Shown one piece after another: positions 45,484 to 59,998 of a DNA stretch of 64,000 nucleotides. A program made the position numbers and the translations under genes. Under the pieces are notes generated by a model. The model was not told where the DNA came from. It did no database searches and saw nothing but the letters and a program-made list of their open reading frames with translations. Source of the stretch: Rugalucina vietnamica (Eukaryota > Mollusca > Bivalvia > Lucinida > Lucinidae); NCBI GenBank assembly GCA_964017185.1, contig OZ024874.1, positions 34,510,721-34,574,720 of the forward strand, in the 5' to 3' direction. How positions within the stretch are numbered: position 1 is the stretch's first letter; each line of letters begins with the position of its first letter.

Positions 45484-48400
45484 TTATTTGACCAAAGCCC
45501 TGATAGGGGTTTCAAGTAAATCCGATTGAAAATCAAATTTCTCCCCAAATTGGTCGGGGTTGACGCATTTTATGATTGATTCACAACAATTGGGCTAAAC
45601 TCTTTTCAAACCCTGAATAAAATTCCAAAACCCTACGTGATTTGACCAAAGCCCTGATAGGGGTTCAAATTATATCAAAATCAAATCTCTCCCACAAAAT
45701 GGTCGGGGTTGACGCATTTTATTATTGATTCACAACAATTGGGCTAAACTCTTTTAAAAACCCTGAATAAAATCCCAAAACCGTACGTTATTTGACCAAA
45801 ACGCTGATAGGGGTACGAAATTATGTTAATTAATATATCTGAAAACAGTATATTGTTTGTGCGAACTAAATGGAACTATAGATTGAGTTCCCTTAAGAGC
45901 AATGAAAACAGTCTACGAACTGAAGTTACATACGGCATTATGCTTAGTGATATATATATATGAACACATTGTGTTGTTCGTCAGAAATAAAGGAACACGC
46001 GAAATCTATATGAAAAAGCATATAAAGCTTGTCCGAACTAACGTTACATATGAATTCGTGTTATCTAATATCAAAGATTAGCATCTCTGAATAGACCCCA
46101 ACTGAGACAAGTTTTATCATTAATAATATAAAGGAGAACACAAAAGGAAAACATGAAGAAAGAAAAAAATCAGGTCATAGCCGAGATGGGCAAGTTGTTT
46201 ATCTTCGCACATCAGCTTACACCCTGACCCTAACCCTAACCCAAAAAATGCTACGGCCCGTAGAGTCCATGGATGTTGCACAAGGCCCATATAGTCCATT
46301 GGATTGTATTGATTTTTTCTGAGTTCTGCGGCCCCTATAGTCCATGGATATTGCAAGTCCAATATAGTCCAATGAATTGCTAGGCATGAGAACCTTTGTT
46401 CTTTAACTTGCTCCTGGAAAACAGGTACTGCGAATGGAATACCGCTCTAAAAGCAATATTCTTAGAGGTCAATTTAGTCTTTACGTTCTGTTTTCATGTA
46501 ACCAAAGACAACGCTCGTATACCAACCTGGGTCAGCCTGCATTAAGTCGAAAATCAACATCTACCGCCAATATTATATCCATTGTACGATCAAATACACA
46601 CAACTTACAAATGTTCACTTCTAGGGCTACTGATGAGGGCTCATTACCCGAAATTGTGCAATATGGTCCATACTATCTCCCTTTGAATGATTTAACTACT
46701 TCCAAAGTGTCCAACCTTTATATTTTACTTACTTCTCTTGGAAGCACACACCAGTTAAGCATTGTCTTAAGCGTAGGCACATCTATACTGAAAAATCGTG
46801 GATGGCCACTCACTGTCAGCCGCGCAAAGTATGCTCAAATACAATGCTTGCTCAAATTTTGAATGACAAGCGAGATTGACGTCATAAGGGCTACATGTTG
46901 CCAGAAGATTGAAAGTGCGCACAATCAAACAAGGTGTGTTTCAAGCGCCTAACCTTAACCCTAACCCTACGTTACATACGAATTCATGTTATTTAATATT
47001 AAAGATTAGCATCTCTGAATGGACCCAAACTGAGACAAGGTTTATCACTGATAATATAAAGGCGAACAAAAAAGGGGGGAAAAAGAAATAAAAAAAAATG
47101 TAGAAAGAAAAGAATCAGATCATAACCAAGATGGGCTGGTTGCCCATCTTCGTACATCAGCTTATACCCTAATCCTAACCCTAACCCTCTCTGAATAGAC
47201 CCCAAATGGGACATGTTTTATCATTAATAATATAAAGGAGAACAAAAAAGAACAAATGCAGAAATAAAAAAAAAATCAGATCATAACCAAGATGGGCAAG
47301 TTGCCCATCTTCGCACACCCGCTTATACCCTAACCCTAACCCTAACCCTAACCCTAACCCAACCCTAACCCTAACCCTAACCCTAACCCTATCCCTAACG
47401 CTAACCTAACCCTAACCCTAACCCTAACCCTAACCCTCTCCCTAACCCTAACCCTAACTCTAACCCTAACCCTAACCCTAACCCTAACCCTAAACCTAAG
47501 CCCTGATAGGGGTTTTAAGTAAATCAGATTGAAAATTTTAATTTCTCCCCAAAATGGTCGGGGTTGACGCATTTTATGATTGATTCACAACAATTGGGCT
47601 AAACTCTTTTCAAACCCTGAATAAAATCCCAAAACCCTACGTGATTTGACCAAAGCCCTGATAGGGAGGGGTTCAAATTATATCGAAGATCAAATCTCTC
47701 CCACAAAATGGTCGGGGTTGACGCATTTTATTATTGATTCACAACAATTGAGCTTAACTCTTTTCAAACCCTAAATAAAATCCCAAAACCCTACGTGATT
47801 TGACCAAAGCCCTGATAGGGGTTTAGATCATATCGAAAACTAAATATCTCCCCCAAAATGGTCGGGGTTGACGCATTTTATTATTGATTCACAACAATTG
47901 GGCTAAACTCTTTTCAAACCCTAAATAAAATCCCAAAACCCTACGTTATTTGACCGAAGCCCTGATAGGGGTTTCAAGAAAATTAGATTGAAAATTTAAT
48001 TTCTCCCCAAAATGGTCGGGGTTGACGCATTTTATGATTGATTCACAACAATTGGGCTAAACTCTTTTCAAACCCTGAATAAAATCCCAAAATCCTACGT
48101 GATTTGACCAATGCCCTGATAGGGAGGATTTCAAATTATATCGAAGATCAAATCTCTCCCACAAAATGGTCGGGGTTGACTCATTTTATTATTGATTCAC
48201 AACAGTTGAGCTAAACTCTTTTCAAACCTTTAATAAAATCCCAAAACCCTACGTGATTTGACCAAAGCCCTGGTAGGGGTTTAGATTATATCGAAAACTA
48301 AATATCTCCCCCAAAATGGTCGGGGTTGACGCATTTTATTATTGATTCACAACAATTGGGCTAAACTCTTTACAAACCCTAAATAAAATACCAAAACCCT

Positions 48401-49778
48401 ACGTTATTTGACCGAAGCCCTGATAGGGGTTTCCAGTAAATTAGATTGAAAATTTAATTTCTCCCCAAAATGGTCGGGGTTGACGCATTTTATGATTGAT
48501 TCACAACCATTGGGCTAAACTCTTTTCAAACCCTGAATAAAATCCACAAACCCTACGTGATTTGACCAAAGCCCTGATAGGGAGGGGTTCAAATTATATC
48601 CAAGATCAAATCTCTCCCACAAAATGGTCGGGGTTGACGCATTTTATTATTGATTCACAACAATTGAGCTAAACTCTTTTCAAACCCTAAATAAAATCCC
48701 CAAACCCTACGTGATTTGACCAAAGCCCTGATAGGGGTTTAGATTATATCGAAAACTAAATATCTCCCCCAAAATGGTCGGGGTTGACGCATTTTATTAT
48801 TGATTCACAACAATTGGGCTAAACTCTTTATAAACCCTAAATAAAATCCCAAAACCCTACGTTATTTGACCGAAGCCCTGATAGGGGTTTCCAGTAAATT
48901 AGACTGGAAATTTAATTTCTCCCCAAAATGGTCGGGGTTGACGCATTTTATGATTGATTCACAACCATTGGGCTAAACTCTTTTCAAACCCTGAATAAAA
49001 TTCCAAAACCCTACGTGATTTGACCAAAGCCCTGATAGGGAGGGGTTCAAATTATATCCAAGATCAAATCTCTCCCACAAAATGGTCGGGGTTGACGCAT
49101 TTTATTATTGATTCACAACAATTGAGCTAAACTCTTTTCAAACCCTAAATAAAATCCCCAAACCCTACGTGATTTGACCAAAGCCCTGATAGGGGTTTAG
49201 ATTATATCGAAAACTAAATATCTCCCCCAAAATGGTCGGGGTTGACGCATTTTATTATTGATTCACAACAATTGGGCTAAACTCTTTACAAACCCTAATT
49301 AAAATCCCAAAACCCTACGTTATTTGACCGAAGCCCTGATAGGGGTTTCAAGTAAGTTAGATTGAAAATTTTAATTTCTCCCCAAAATGGTCGGGGTTGA
49401 CGCATTTTATGATTGATTCACAACCATTGGGCTAAACTCTTTTCAAACCCTGAATAAAATCCCCAAATTCTACGTGATTTGACCAAAGCCCTGATAGGGA
49501 GGGGGTCAAATTATATCGAAGATCAAATCTCTCCCACAAAATGGTCGGGGTTGACGCATTTTATTATTGATTCACAACAATTGAGCTAAACTCCTTTCAA
49601 ACCCCAAATAAAATCCCAAAACCCTACTTGATTTGACCAAAGCCCTGATAGGGGTTTAGATTATATCGAAAACTAAATCTCTCCCCCAAAATGGTCGGGG
49701 TTGACGCATTTTATTATTGATTCACAACAATTGGGCTAAACTCTTTACAAACCCTAAATAAAATCCCAAAACCCTACG
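45484..49778. repeat. Array unit 4 (4295 bp)
   Basis: Telomeric block 47328-47499, one hexamer shorter at its left end; one A fewer in an A-run. Shares GGGGTTTTAAGTAAATC with unit 3 and has a private TTGAAAATTTAATT near 48446. Confidence 0.95.
47328..47499 (+). repeat. Interstitial telomeric block, unit 4
   Basis: Five instead of six TAACCC units before the CCCAACCC variant; otherwise as in unit 1. Confidence 0.97.
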
Positions 49779-52700
49779 TTATTTGACCAAAGCCCTGATA
49801 GGGGTTTCAAGTAAATCCGATTGAAAATCAAATTTCTCCCCAAATTGGTCGGGGTTGACGCATTTTATGATTGATTCACAACAATTGGGCTAAACTCTTT
49901 TCAAACCCTGAATAAAATTCCAAAACCCTACGTGATTTGACCAAAGCCCTGATAGGGGTTCAAATTATATCAAAATCAAATCTCTCCCACAAAATGGTCG
50001 GGGTTGACGCATTTTATTATTGATTCACAACAATTGGGCTAAACTCTTTTAAAAACCCTGAATAAAATCCCAAAACCGTACGTTATTTGACCAAAACGCT
50101 GATAGGGGTACGAAATTATGTTAATTAATATATCTGAAAACAGTATATTGTTTGTGCGAACTAAATGGAACTATAGATTGAGTTCCCTTAAGAGCAATGA
50201 AAACAGTCTACGAACTGAAGTTACATACGGCATTATGCTTAGTGATATATATATATGAACACATTGTGTTGTTCGTCAGAAATAAAGGAACACGCGAAAT
50301 CTATATGAAAAAGCATATAAAGCTTGTCCGAACTAACGTTACATATGAATTCGTGTTATCTAATATCAAAGATTAGCATCTCTGAATAGACCCCAACTGA
50401 GACAAGTTTTATCATTAATAATATAAAGGAGAACACAAAAGGAAAACATGAAGAAAGAAAAAAATCAGGTCATAGCCGAGATGGGCAAGTTGTTTATCTT
50501 CGCACATCAGCTTACACCCTGACCCTAACCCTAACCCAAAAAATGCTACGGCCCGTAGAGTCCATGGATGTTGCACAAGGCCCATATAGTCCATTGGATT
50601 GTATTGATTTTTTCTGAGTTCTGCGGCCCCTATAGTCCATGGATATTGCAAGTCCAATATAGTCCAATGAATTGCTAGGCATGAGAACCTTTGTTCTTTA
50701 ACTTGCTCCTGGAAAACAGGTACTGCGAATGGAATACCGCTCTAAAAGCAATATTCTTAGAGGTCAATTTAGTCTTTACGTTCTGTTTTCATGTAACCAA
50801 AGACAACGCTCGTATACCAACCTGGGTCAGCCTGCATTAAGTCGAAAATCAACATCTACCGCCAATATTATATCCATTGTACGATCAAATACACACAACT
50901 TACAAATGTTCACTTCTAGGGCTACTGATGAGGGCTCATTACCCGAAATTGTGCAATATGGTCCATACTATCTCCCTTTGAATGATTTAACTACTTCCAA
51001 AGTGTCCAACCTTTATATTTTACTTACTTCTCTTGGAAGCACACACCAGTTAAGCATTGTCTTAAGCGTAGGCACATCTATACTGAAAAATCGTGGATGG
51101 CCACTCACTGTCAGCCGCGCAAAGTATGCTCAAATACAATGCTTGCTCAAATTTTGAATGACAAGCGAGATTGACGTCATAAGGGCTACATGTTGCCAGA
51201 AGATTGAAAGTGCGCACAATCAAACAAGGTGTGTTTCAAGCGCCTAACCTTAACCCTAACCCTACGTTACATACGAATTCATGTTATTTAATATTAAAGA
51301 TTAGCATCTCTGAATGGACCCAAACTGAGACAAGGTTTATCACTGATAATATAAAGGCGAACAAAAAAGGGGGGAAAAAGAAATAAAAAAAAAATGTAGA
51401 AAGAAAAGAATCAGATCATAACCAAGATGGGCTGGTTGCCCATCTTCGTACATCAGCTTATACCCTAATCCTAACCCTAACCCTCTCTGAATAGACCCCA
51501 AATGGGACATGTTTTATCATTAATAATATAAAGGAGAACAAAAAAGAACAAATGCAGAAATAAAAAAAAAATCAGATCATAACCAAGATGGGCAAGTTGC
51601 CCATCTTCGCACACCCGCTTATACCCTAACCCTAACCCTAACCCTAACCCAACCCTAACCCTAACCCTAACCCTAACCCTATCCCTAACGCTAACCTAAC
51701 CCTAACCCTAACCCTAACCCTAACCCTCTCCCTAACCCTAACCCTAACTCTAACCCTAACCCTAACCCTAACCCTAACCCTAAACCTAAGCCCTGATAGG
51801 GGTTTCAAGTAAATCAGATTGAAAATTTTAATTTCTCCCCAAAATGGTCGGGGTTGACGCATTTTATGATTGATTCACAACAATTGGGCTAAACTCTTTT
51901 CAAACCCTGAATAAAATCCCAAAACCCTACGTGATTTGACCAAAGCCCTGATAGGGAGGGGTTCAAATTATATCGAAGATCAAATCTCTCCCACAAAATG
52001 GTCGGGGTTGACGCATTTTATTATTGATTCACAACAATTGAGCTTAACTCTTTTCAAACCCTAAATAAAATCCCAAAACCCTACGTGATTTGACCAAAGC
52101 CCTGATAGGGGTTTAGATCATATCGAAAACTAAATATCTCCCCCAAAATGGTCGGGGTTGACGCATTTTATTATTGATTCACAACAATTGGGCTAAACTC
52201 TTTTCAAACCCTAAATAAAATCCCAAAACCCTACGTTATTTGACCGAAGCCCTGATAGGGGTTTCAAGAAAATTAGATTGAAAATTTAATTTCTCCCCAA
52301 AATGGTCGGGGTTGACGCATTTTATGATTGATTCACAACAATTGGGCTAAACTCTTTTCAAACCCTGAATAAAATCCCAAAATCCTACGTGATTTGACCA
52401 ATGCCCTGATAGGGAGGATTTCAAATTATATCGAAGATCAAATCTCTCCCACAAAATGGTCGGGGTTGACTCATTTTATTATTGATTCACAACAGTTGAG
52501 CTAAACTCTTTTCAAACCTTTAATAAAATCCCAAAACCCTACGTGATTTGACCAAAGCCCTGGTAGGGGTTTAGATTATATCGAAAACTAAATATCTCCC
52601 CCAAAATGGTCGGGGTTGACGCATTTTATTATTGATTCACAACAATTGGGCTAAACTCTTTACAAACCCTAAATAAAATACCAAAACCCTACGTTATTTG

Positions 52701-54068
52701 ACCGAAGCCCTGATAGGGGTTTCCAGTAAATTAGATTGAACATTTAATTTCTCCCCAAAATGGTCGGGGTTGACGCATTTTATGATTGATTCACAACCAT
52801 TGGGCTAAACTCTTTTCAAACCCTGAATAAAATCCACAAACCCTACGTGATTTGACCAAAGCCCTGATAGGGAGGGGTTCAAATTATATCCAAGATCAAA
52901 TCTCTCCCACAAAATGGTCGGGGTTGACGCATTTTATTATTGATTCACAACAATTGAGCTAAACTCTTTTCAAACCCTAAATTAAATCCCCAAACCCTAC
53001 GTGATTTGACCAAAGCCCTGATAGGGGTTTAGATTATATCGAAAACTAAATATCTCCCCCAAAATGGTCGGGGTTGACGCATTTTATTATTGATTCACAA
53101 CAATTGGGCTAAACTCTTTATAAACCCTAAATAAAATCCCAAAACCCTACGTTATTTGACCGAAGCCCTGATAGGGGTTTCCAGTAAATTAGACTGGAAA
53201 TTTAATTTCTCCCCAAAATGGTCGGGGTTGACGCATTTTATGATTGATTCACAACCATTGGGCTAAACTCTTTTCAAACCCTGAATAAAATTCCAAAACC
53301 CTACGTGATTTGACCAAAGCCCTGATAGGGAGGGGTTCAAATTATTTCCAAGATCAAATCTCTCCCACAAAATGGTCGGGGTTGACGCATTTTATTATTG
53401 ATTCACAACAATTGAGCTAAACTCTTTTCAAACCCTAAATAAAATCCCCAAACCCTACGTGATTTGACCAAAGCCCTGATAGGGGTTTAGATTATATCGA
53501 AAACTAAATATCTCCCCCAAAATGGTCGGGGTTGACGCATTTTATTATTGATTCACAACAATTGGGCTAAACTCTTTACAAACCCTAATTAAAATCCCAA
53601 AACCCTACGTTATTTGACCGAAGCCCTGATAGGGGTTTCAAGTAAGTTAGATTGAAAATTTTAATTTCTCCCCAAAATGGTCGGGGTTGACGCATTTTAT
53701 GATTGATTCACAACCATTGGGCTAAACTCTTTTCAAACCCTGAATAAAATCCCCAAATTCTACGTGATTTGACCAAAGCCCTGATAGGGAGGGGGTCAAA
53801 TTATATCGAAGATCAAATCTCTCCCACAAAATGGTCGGGGTTGACGCATTTTATTATTGATTCACAACAATTGAGCTAAACTCCTTTCAAACCCCAAATA
53901 AAATCCCAAAACCCTACTTGATTTGACCAAAGCCCTGATAGGGGTTTAGATTATATCGAAAACTAAATCTCTCCCCCAAAATGGTCGGGGTTGACGCATT
54001 TTATTATTGATTCACAACAATTGGGCTAAACTCTTTACAAACCCTAAATAAAATCCCAAAACCCTACG
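49779..54068. repeat. Array unit 5 (4290 bp)
   Basis: Telomeric block 51624-51789, two hexamers shorter at its left end. Private changes further on are AAATTAAATCCCC (about 52979) and AATTATTTCCAAG (about 53340). Confidence 0.95.
51624..51789 (+). repeat. Interstitial telomeric block, unit 5
   Basis: Four TAACCC units before the CCCAACCC variant; otherwise as in unit 1. Confidence 0.97.
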
Positions 54069-57000
54069 TTATTTGACCAAAGCCCTGATAGGGGTTTCAA
54101 GTAAATCCGATTGAAAATCAAATTTCTCCCCAAATTGGTCGGGGTTGACGCATTTTATGATTGATTCACAACAATTGGGCTAAACTCTTTTCAAACCCTG
54201 AATAAAATTCCAAAACCCTACGTGATTTGACCAAAGCCCTGATAGGGGTTCAAATTATATCAAAATCAAATCTCTCCCACAAAATGGTCGGGGTTGACGC
54301 ATTTTATTATTGATTCACAACAATTGGGCTAAACTCTTTTAAAAACCCTGAATAAAATCCCAAAACCGTACGTTATTTGACCAAAACGCTGATAGGGGTA
54401 CGAAATTATGTTAATTAATATATCTGAAAACAGTATATTGTTTGTGCGAACTAAATGGAACTATAGATTGAGTTCCCTTAAGAGCAATGAAAACAGTCTA
54501 CGAACTGAAGTTACATACGGCATTATGCTTAGTGATATATATATATGAACACATTGTGTTGTTCGTCAGAAATAAAGGAACACGCGAAATCTATATGAAA
54601 AAGCATATAAAGCTTGTCCGAACTAACGTTACATATGAATTCGTGTTATCTAATATCAAAGATTAGCATCTCTGAATAGACCCCAACTGAGACAAGTTTT
54701 ATCATTAATAATATAAAGGAGAACACAAAAGGAAAACATGAAGAAAGAAAAAAATCAGGTCATAGCCGAGATGGGCAAGTTGTTTATCTTCGCACATCAG
54801 CTTACACCCTGACCCTAACCCTAACCCAAAAAATGCTACGGCCCGTAGAGTCCATGGATGTTGCACAAGGCCCATATAGTCCATTGGATTGTATTGATTT
54901 TTTCTGAGTTCTGCGGCCCCTATAGTCCATGGATATTGCAAGTCCAATATAGTCCAATGAATTGCTAGGCATGAGAACCTTTGTTCTTTAACTTGCTCCT
55001 GGAAAACAGGTACTGCGAATGGAATACCGCTCTAAAAGCAATATTCTTAGAGGTCAATTTAGTCTTTACGTTCTGTTTTCATGTAACCAAAGACAACGCT
55101 CGTATACCAACCTGGGTCAGCCTGCATTAAGTCGAAAATCAACATCTACCGCCAATATTATATCCATTGTACGATCAAATACACACAACTTACAAATGTT
55201 CACTTCTAGGGCTACTGATGAGGGCTCATTACCCGAAATTGTGCAATATGGTCCATACTATCTCCCTTTGAATGATTTAACTACTTCCAAAGTGTCCAAC
55301 CTTTATATTTTACTTACTTCTCTTGGAAGCACACACCAGTTAAGCATTGTCTTAAGCGTAGGCACATCTATACTGAAAAATCGTGGATGGCCACTCACTG
55401 TCAGCCGCGCAAAGTATGCTCAAATACAATGCTTGCTCAAATTTTGAATGACAAGCGAGATTGACGTCATAAGGGCTACATGTTGCCAGAAGATTGAAAG
55501 TGCGCACAATCAAACAAGGTGTGTTTCAAGCGCCTAACCTTAACCCTAACCCTACGTTACATACGAATTCATGTTATTTAATATTAAAGATTAGCATCTC
55601 TGAATGGACCCAAACTGAGACAAGGTTTATCACTGATAATATAAAGGCGAACAAAAAAGGGGGGAAAAAGAAATAAAAAAAAAATGTAGAAAGAAAAGAA
55701 TCAGATCATAACCAAGATGGGCTGGTTGCCCATCTTCGTACATCAGCTTATACCCTAATCCTAACCCTAACCCTCTCTGAATAGACCCCAAATGGGACAT
55801 GTTTTATCATTAATAATATAAAGGAGAACAAAAAAGAACAAATGCAGAAATAAAAAAAAAATCAGATCATAACCAAGATGGGCAAGTTGCCCATCTTCGC
55901 ACACCCGCTTATACCCTAACCCTAACCCTAACCCTAACCCTAACCCTAACCCTAACCCAACCCTAACCCTAACCCTAACCCTAACCCTATCCCTAACGCT
56001 AACCTAACCCTAACCCTAACCCTAACCCTCTCCCTAACCCTAACCCTAACTCTAACCCTAACCCTTACCCTAACCCTAACCCTAAACCTAAGCCCTGATA
56101 GGGGTTTCAAGTAAATCAGATTGAAAATTTTAATTTCTCCCCAAAATGGTCGGGGTTGACGCATTTTATGATTGATTCACAACAATTGGGCTAAACTCTT
56201 TTCAAACCCTGAATAAAATCCCAAAACCCTACGTGATTTGACCAAAGCCCTGATAGGGAGGGGTTCAAATTATATCGAAGATCAAATCTCTCCCACAAAA
56301 TGGTCGGGGTTGACGCATTTTATTATTGATTCACAACAATTGAGCTTAACTCTTTTCAAACCCTAAATAAAATCCCAAAACCCTACGTGATTTGACCAAA
56401 GCCCTGATAGGGGTTTAGATCATATCGAAAACTAAATATCTCCCCCAAAATGGTCGGGGTTGACGCATTTTATTATTGATTCACAACAATTGGGCTAAAC
56501 TCTTTTCAAACCCTAAATAAAATCCCAAAACCCTACGTTATTTGACCGAAGCCCTGATAGGGGTTTCAAGAAAATTAGATTGAAAATTTAATTTCTCCCC
56601 AAAATGGTCGGGGTTGACGCATTTTATGATTGATTCACAACAATTGGGCTAAACTCTTTTCAAACCCTGAATAAAATCCCAAAATCCTACGTGATTTGAC
56701 CAATGCCCTGATAGGGAGGATTTCAAATTATATCGAAGATCAAATCTCTCCCACAAAATGGTCGGGGTTGACTCATTTTATTATTGATTCACAACAGTTG
56801 AGCTAAACTCTTTTCAAACCTTTAATAAAATCCCAAAACCCTACGTGATTTGACCAAAGCCCTGGTAGGGGTTTAGATTATATCGAAAACTAAATATCTC
56901 CCCCAAAATGGTCGGGGTTGACGCATTTTATTATTGATTCACAACAATTGGGCTAAACTCTTTACAAACCCTAAATAAAATACCAAAACCCTACGTTATT

Positions 57001-58370
57001 TGACCGAAGCCCTGATAGGGGTTTCCAGTAAATTAGATTGAACATTTAATTTCTCCCCAAAATGGTCGGGGTTGACGCATTTTATGATTGATTCACAACC
57101 ATTGGGCTAAACTCTTTTCAAACCCTGAATAAAATCCACAAACCCTACGTGATTTGACCAAAGCCCTGATAGGGAGGGGTTCAAATTATATCCAAGATCA
57201 AATCTCTCCCACAAAATGGTCGGGGTTGACGCATTTTATTATTGATTCACAACAATTGAGCTAAACTCTTTTCAAACCCTAAATAAAATCCCCAAACCCT
57301 ACGTGATTTGACCAAAGCCCTGATAGGGGTTTAGATTATATCGAAAACTAAATATCTCCCCCAAAATGGTCGGGGTTGACGCATTTTATTATTGATTCAC
57401 AACAATTGGGCTAAACTCTTTATAAACCCTAAATAAAATCCCAAAACCCTACGTTATTTGACCGAAGCCCTGATAGGGGTTTCCAGTAAATTAGACTGGA
57501 AATTTAATTTCTCCCCAAAATGGTCGGGGTTGACGCATTTTATGATTGATTCACAACCATTGGGCTAAACTCTTTTCAAACCCTGAATAAAATTCCAAAA
57601 CCCTACGTGATTTGACCAAAGCCCTGATAGGGAGGGGTTCAAATTATATCCAAGATCAAATCTCTCCCACAAAATGGTCGGGGTTGACGCATTTTATTAT
57701 TGATTCACAACAATTGAGCTAAACTCTTTTCAAACCCTAAATAAAATCCCCAAACCCTACGTGATTTGACCAAAGCCCTGATAGGGGTTTAGATTATATC
57801 GAAAACTAAATATCTCCCCCAAAATGGTCGGGGTTGACGCATTTTATTATTGATTCACAACAATTGGGCTAAACTCTTTACAAACCCTAATTAAAATCCC
57901 AAAACCCTACGTTATTTGACCGAAGCCCTGATAGGGGTTTCAAGTAAGTTAGATTGAAAATTTTAATTTCTCCCCAAAATGGTCGGGGTTGACGCATTTT
58001 ATGATTGATTCACAACCATTGGGCTAAACTCTTTTCAAACCCTGAATAAAATCCCCAAATTCTACGTGATTTGACCAAAGCCCTGATAGGGAGGGGGTCA
58101 AATTATATCGAAGATCAAATCTCTCCCACAAAATGGTCGGGGTTGACGCATTTTATTATTGATTCACAACAATTGAGCTAAACTCCTTTCAAACCCCAAA
58201 TAAAATCCCAAAACCCTACTTGATTTGACCAAAGCCCTGATAGGGGTTTAGATTATATCGAAAACTAAATCTCTCCCCCAAAATGGTCGGGGTTGACGCA
58301 TTTTATTATTGATTCACAACAATTGGGCTAAACTCTTTACAAACCCTAAATAAAATCCCAAAACCCTACG
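54069..58370. repeat. Array unit 6 (4302 bp)
   Basis: Telomeric block 55914-56091. It has seven TAACCC units before the CCCAACCC variant, one hexamer fewer later on, and a private CCCTTACCC near 56063. The total length matches unit 1 although the block differs inside. Confidence 0.95.
55914..56091 (+). repeat. Interstitial telomeric block, unit 6
   Basis: Differs from the other blocks by compensating hexamer gain and loss and one CCCTTA variant. Confidence 0.97.
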
Positions 58371-59998
58371 TTATTTGACCAAAGCCCTGATAGGGGTTTC
58401 AAGTAAATCCGATTGAAAATCAAATTTCTCCCCAAATTGGTCGGGGTTGACGCATTTTATGATTGATTCACAACAATTGGGCTAAACTCTTTTCAAACCC
58501 TGAATAAAATTCCAAAACCCTACGTGATTTGACCAAAGCCCTGATAGGGGTTCAAATTATATCAAAATCAAATCTCTCCCACAAAATGGTCGGGGTTGAC
58601 GCATTTTATTATTGATTCACAACAATTGGGCTAAACTCTTTTAAAAACCCTGAATAAAATCCCAAAACCGTACGTTATTTGACCAAAACGCTGATAGGGG
58701 TACGAAATTATGTTAATTAATATATCTGAAAACAGTATATTGTTTGTGCGAACTAAATGGAACTATAGATTGAGTTCCCTTAAGAGCAATGAAAACAGTC
58801 TACGAACTGAAGTTACATACGGCATTATGCTTAGTGATATATATATATGAACACATTGTGTTGTTCGTCAGAAATAAAGGAACACGCGAAATCTATATGA
58901 AAAAGCATATAAAGCTTGTCCGAACTAACGTTACATATGAATTCGTGTTATCTAATATCAAAGATTAGCATCTCTGAATAGACCCCAACTGAGACAAGTT
59001 TTATCATTAATAATATAAAGGAGAACACAAAAGGAAAACATGAAGAAAGAAAAAAATCAGGTCATAGCCGAGATGGGCAAGTTGTTTATCTTCGCACATC
59101 AGCTTACACCCTGACCCTAACCCTAACCCAAAAAATGCTACGGCCCGTAGAGTCCATGGATGTTGCACAAGGCCCATATAGTCCATTGGATTGTATTGAT
59201 TTTTTCTGAGTTCTGCGGCCCCTATAGTCCATGGATATTGCAAGTCCAATATAGTCCAATGAATTGCTAGGCATGAGAACCTTTGTTCTTTAACTTGCTC
59301 CTGGAAAACAGGTACTGCGAATGGAATACCGCTCTAAAAGCAATATTCTTAGAGGTCAATTTAGTCTTTACGTTCTGTTTTCATGTAACCAAAGACAACG
59401 CTCGTATACCAACCTGGGTCAGCCTGCATTAAGTCGAAAATCAACATCTACCGCCAATATTATATCCATTGTACGATCAAATACACACAACTTACAAATG
59501 TTCACTTCTAGGGCTACTGATGAGGGCTCATTACCCGAAATTGTGCAATATGGTCCATACTATCTCCCTTTGAATGATTTAACTACTTCCAAAGTGTCCA
59601 ACCTTTATATTTTACTTACTTCTCTTGGAAGCACACACCAGTTAAGCATTGTCTTAAGCGTAGGCACATCTATACTGAAAAATCGTGGATGGCCACTCAC
59701 TGTCAGCCGCGCAAAGTATGCTCAAATACAATGCTTGCTCAAATTTTGAATGACAAGCGAGATTGACGTCATAAGGGCTACATGTTGCCAGAAGATTGAA
59801 AGTGCGCACAATCAAACAAGGTGTGTTTCAAGCGCCTAACCTTAACCCTAACCCTACGTTACATACGAATTCATGTTATTTAATATTAAAGATTAGCATC
59901 TCTGAATGGACCCAAACTGAGACAAGGTTTATCACTGATAATATAAAGGCGAACAAAAAAGGGGGGAAAAAGAAATAAAAAAAAAATGTAGAAAGAAA
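58371..59998. repeat. Array unit 7, truncated by the assembly gap
   Basis: 1628 bp identical in order to the start of the other units, including the full 142-codon frame. It breaks in the A-rich part of module b. Confidence 0.95.

Larger units (their letters stand above)
32573..59998. repeat. Head-to-tail array of a ~4.3-kb unit with telomeric repeats
   Basis: Six full copies and one truncated copy of the same unit, of 4302, 4307, 4302, 4295, 4290 and 4302 bp, then 1628 bp before the gap. By eye, copies differ at only a handful of bases. Each unit runs: two satellite monomers; a complex region of about 1.7 kb with three telomere-ended modules; a (CCCTAA)n block of about 170-180 bp; and about 15 more satellite monomers as A-B-C trimers. 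The telomeric C-strand is on the + strand in every copy. It looks like a subtelomeric or telomere-derived satellite amplified as a long unit. No credible conserved gene is present. Confidence 0.97.

Noticed and set aside
32573-59998. CRISPR-like interpretation of the regularly spaced satellite words
   Set aside because: The spacers between the conserved words are themselves repeated, the DNA is eukaryotic and no cas gene is present; this is a satellite.
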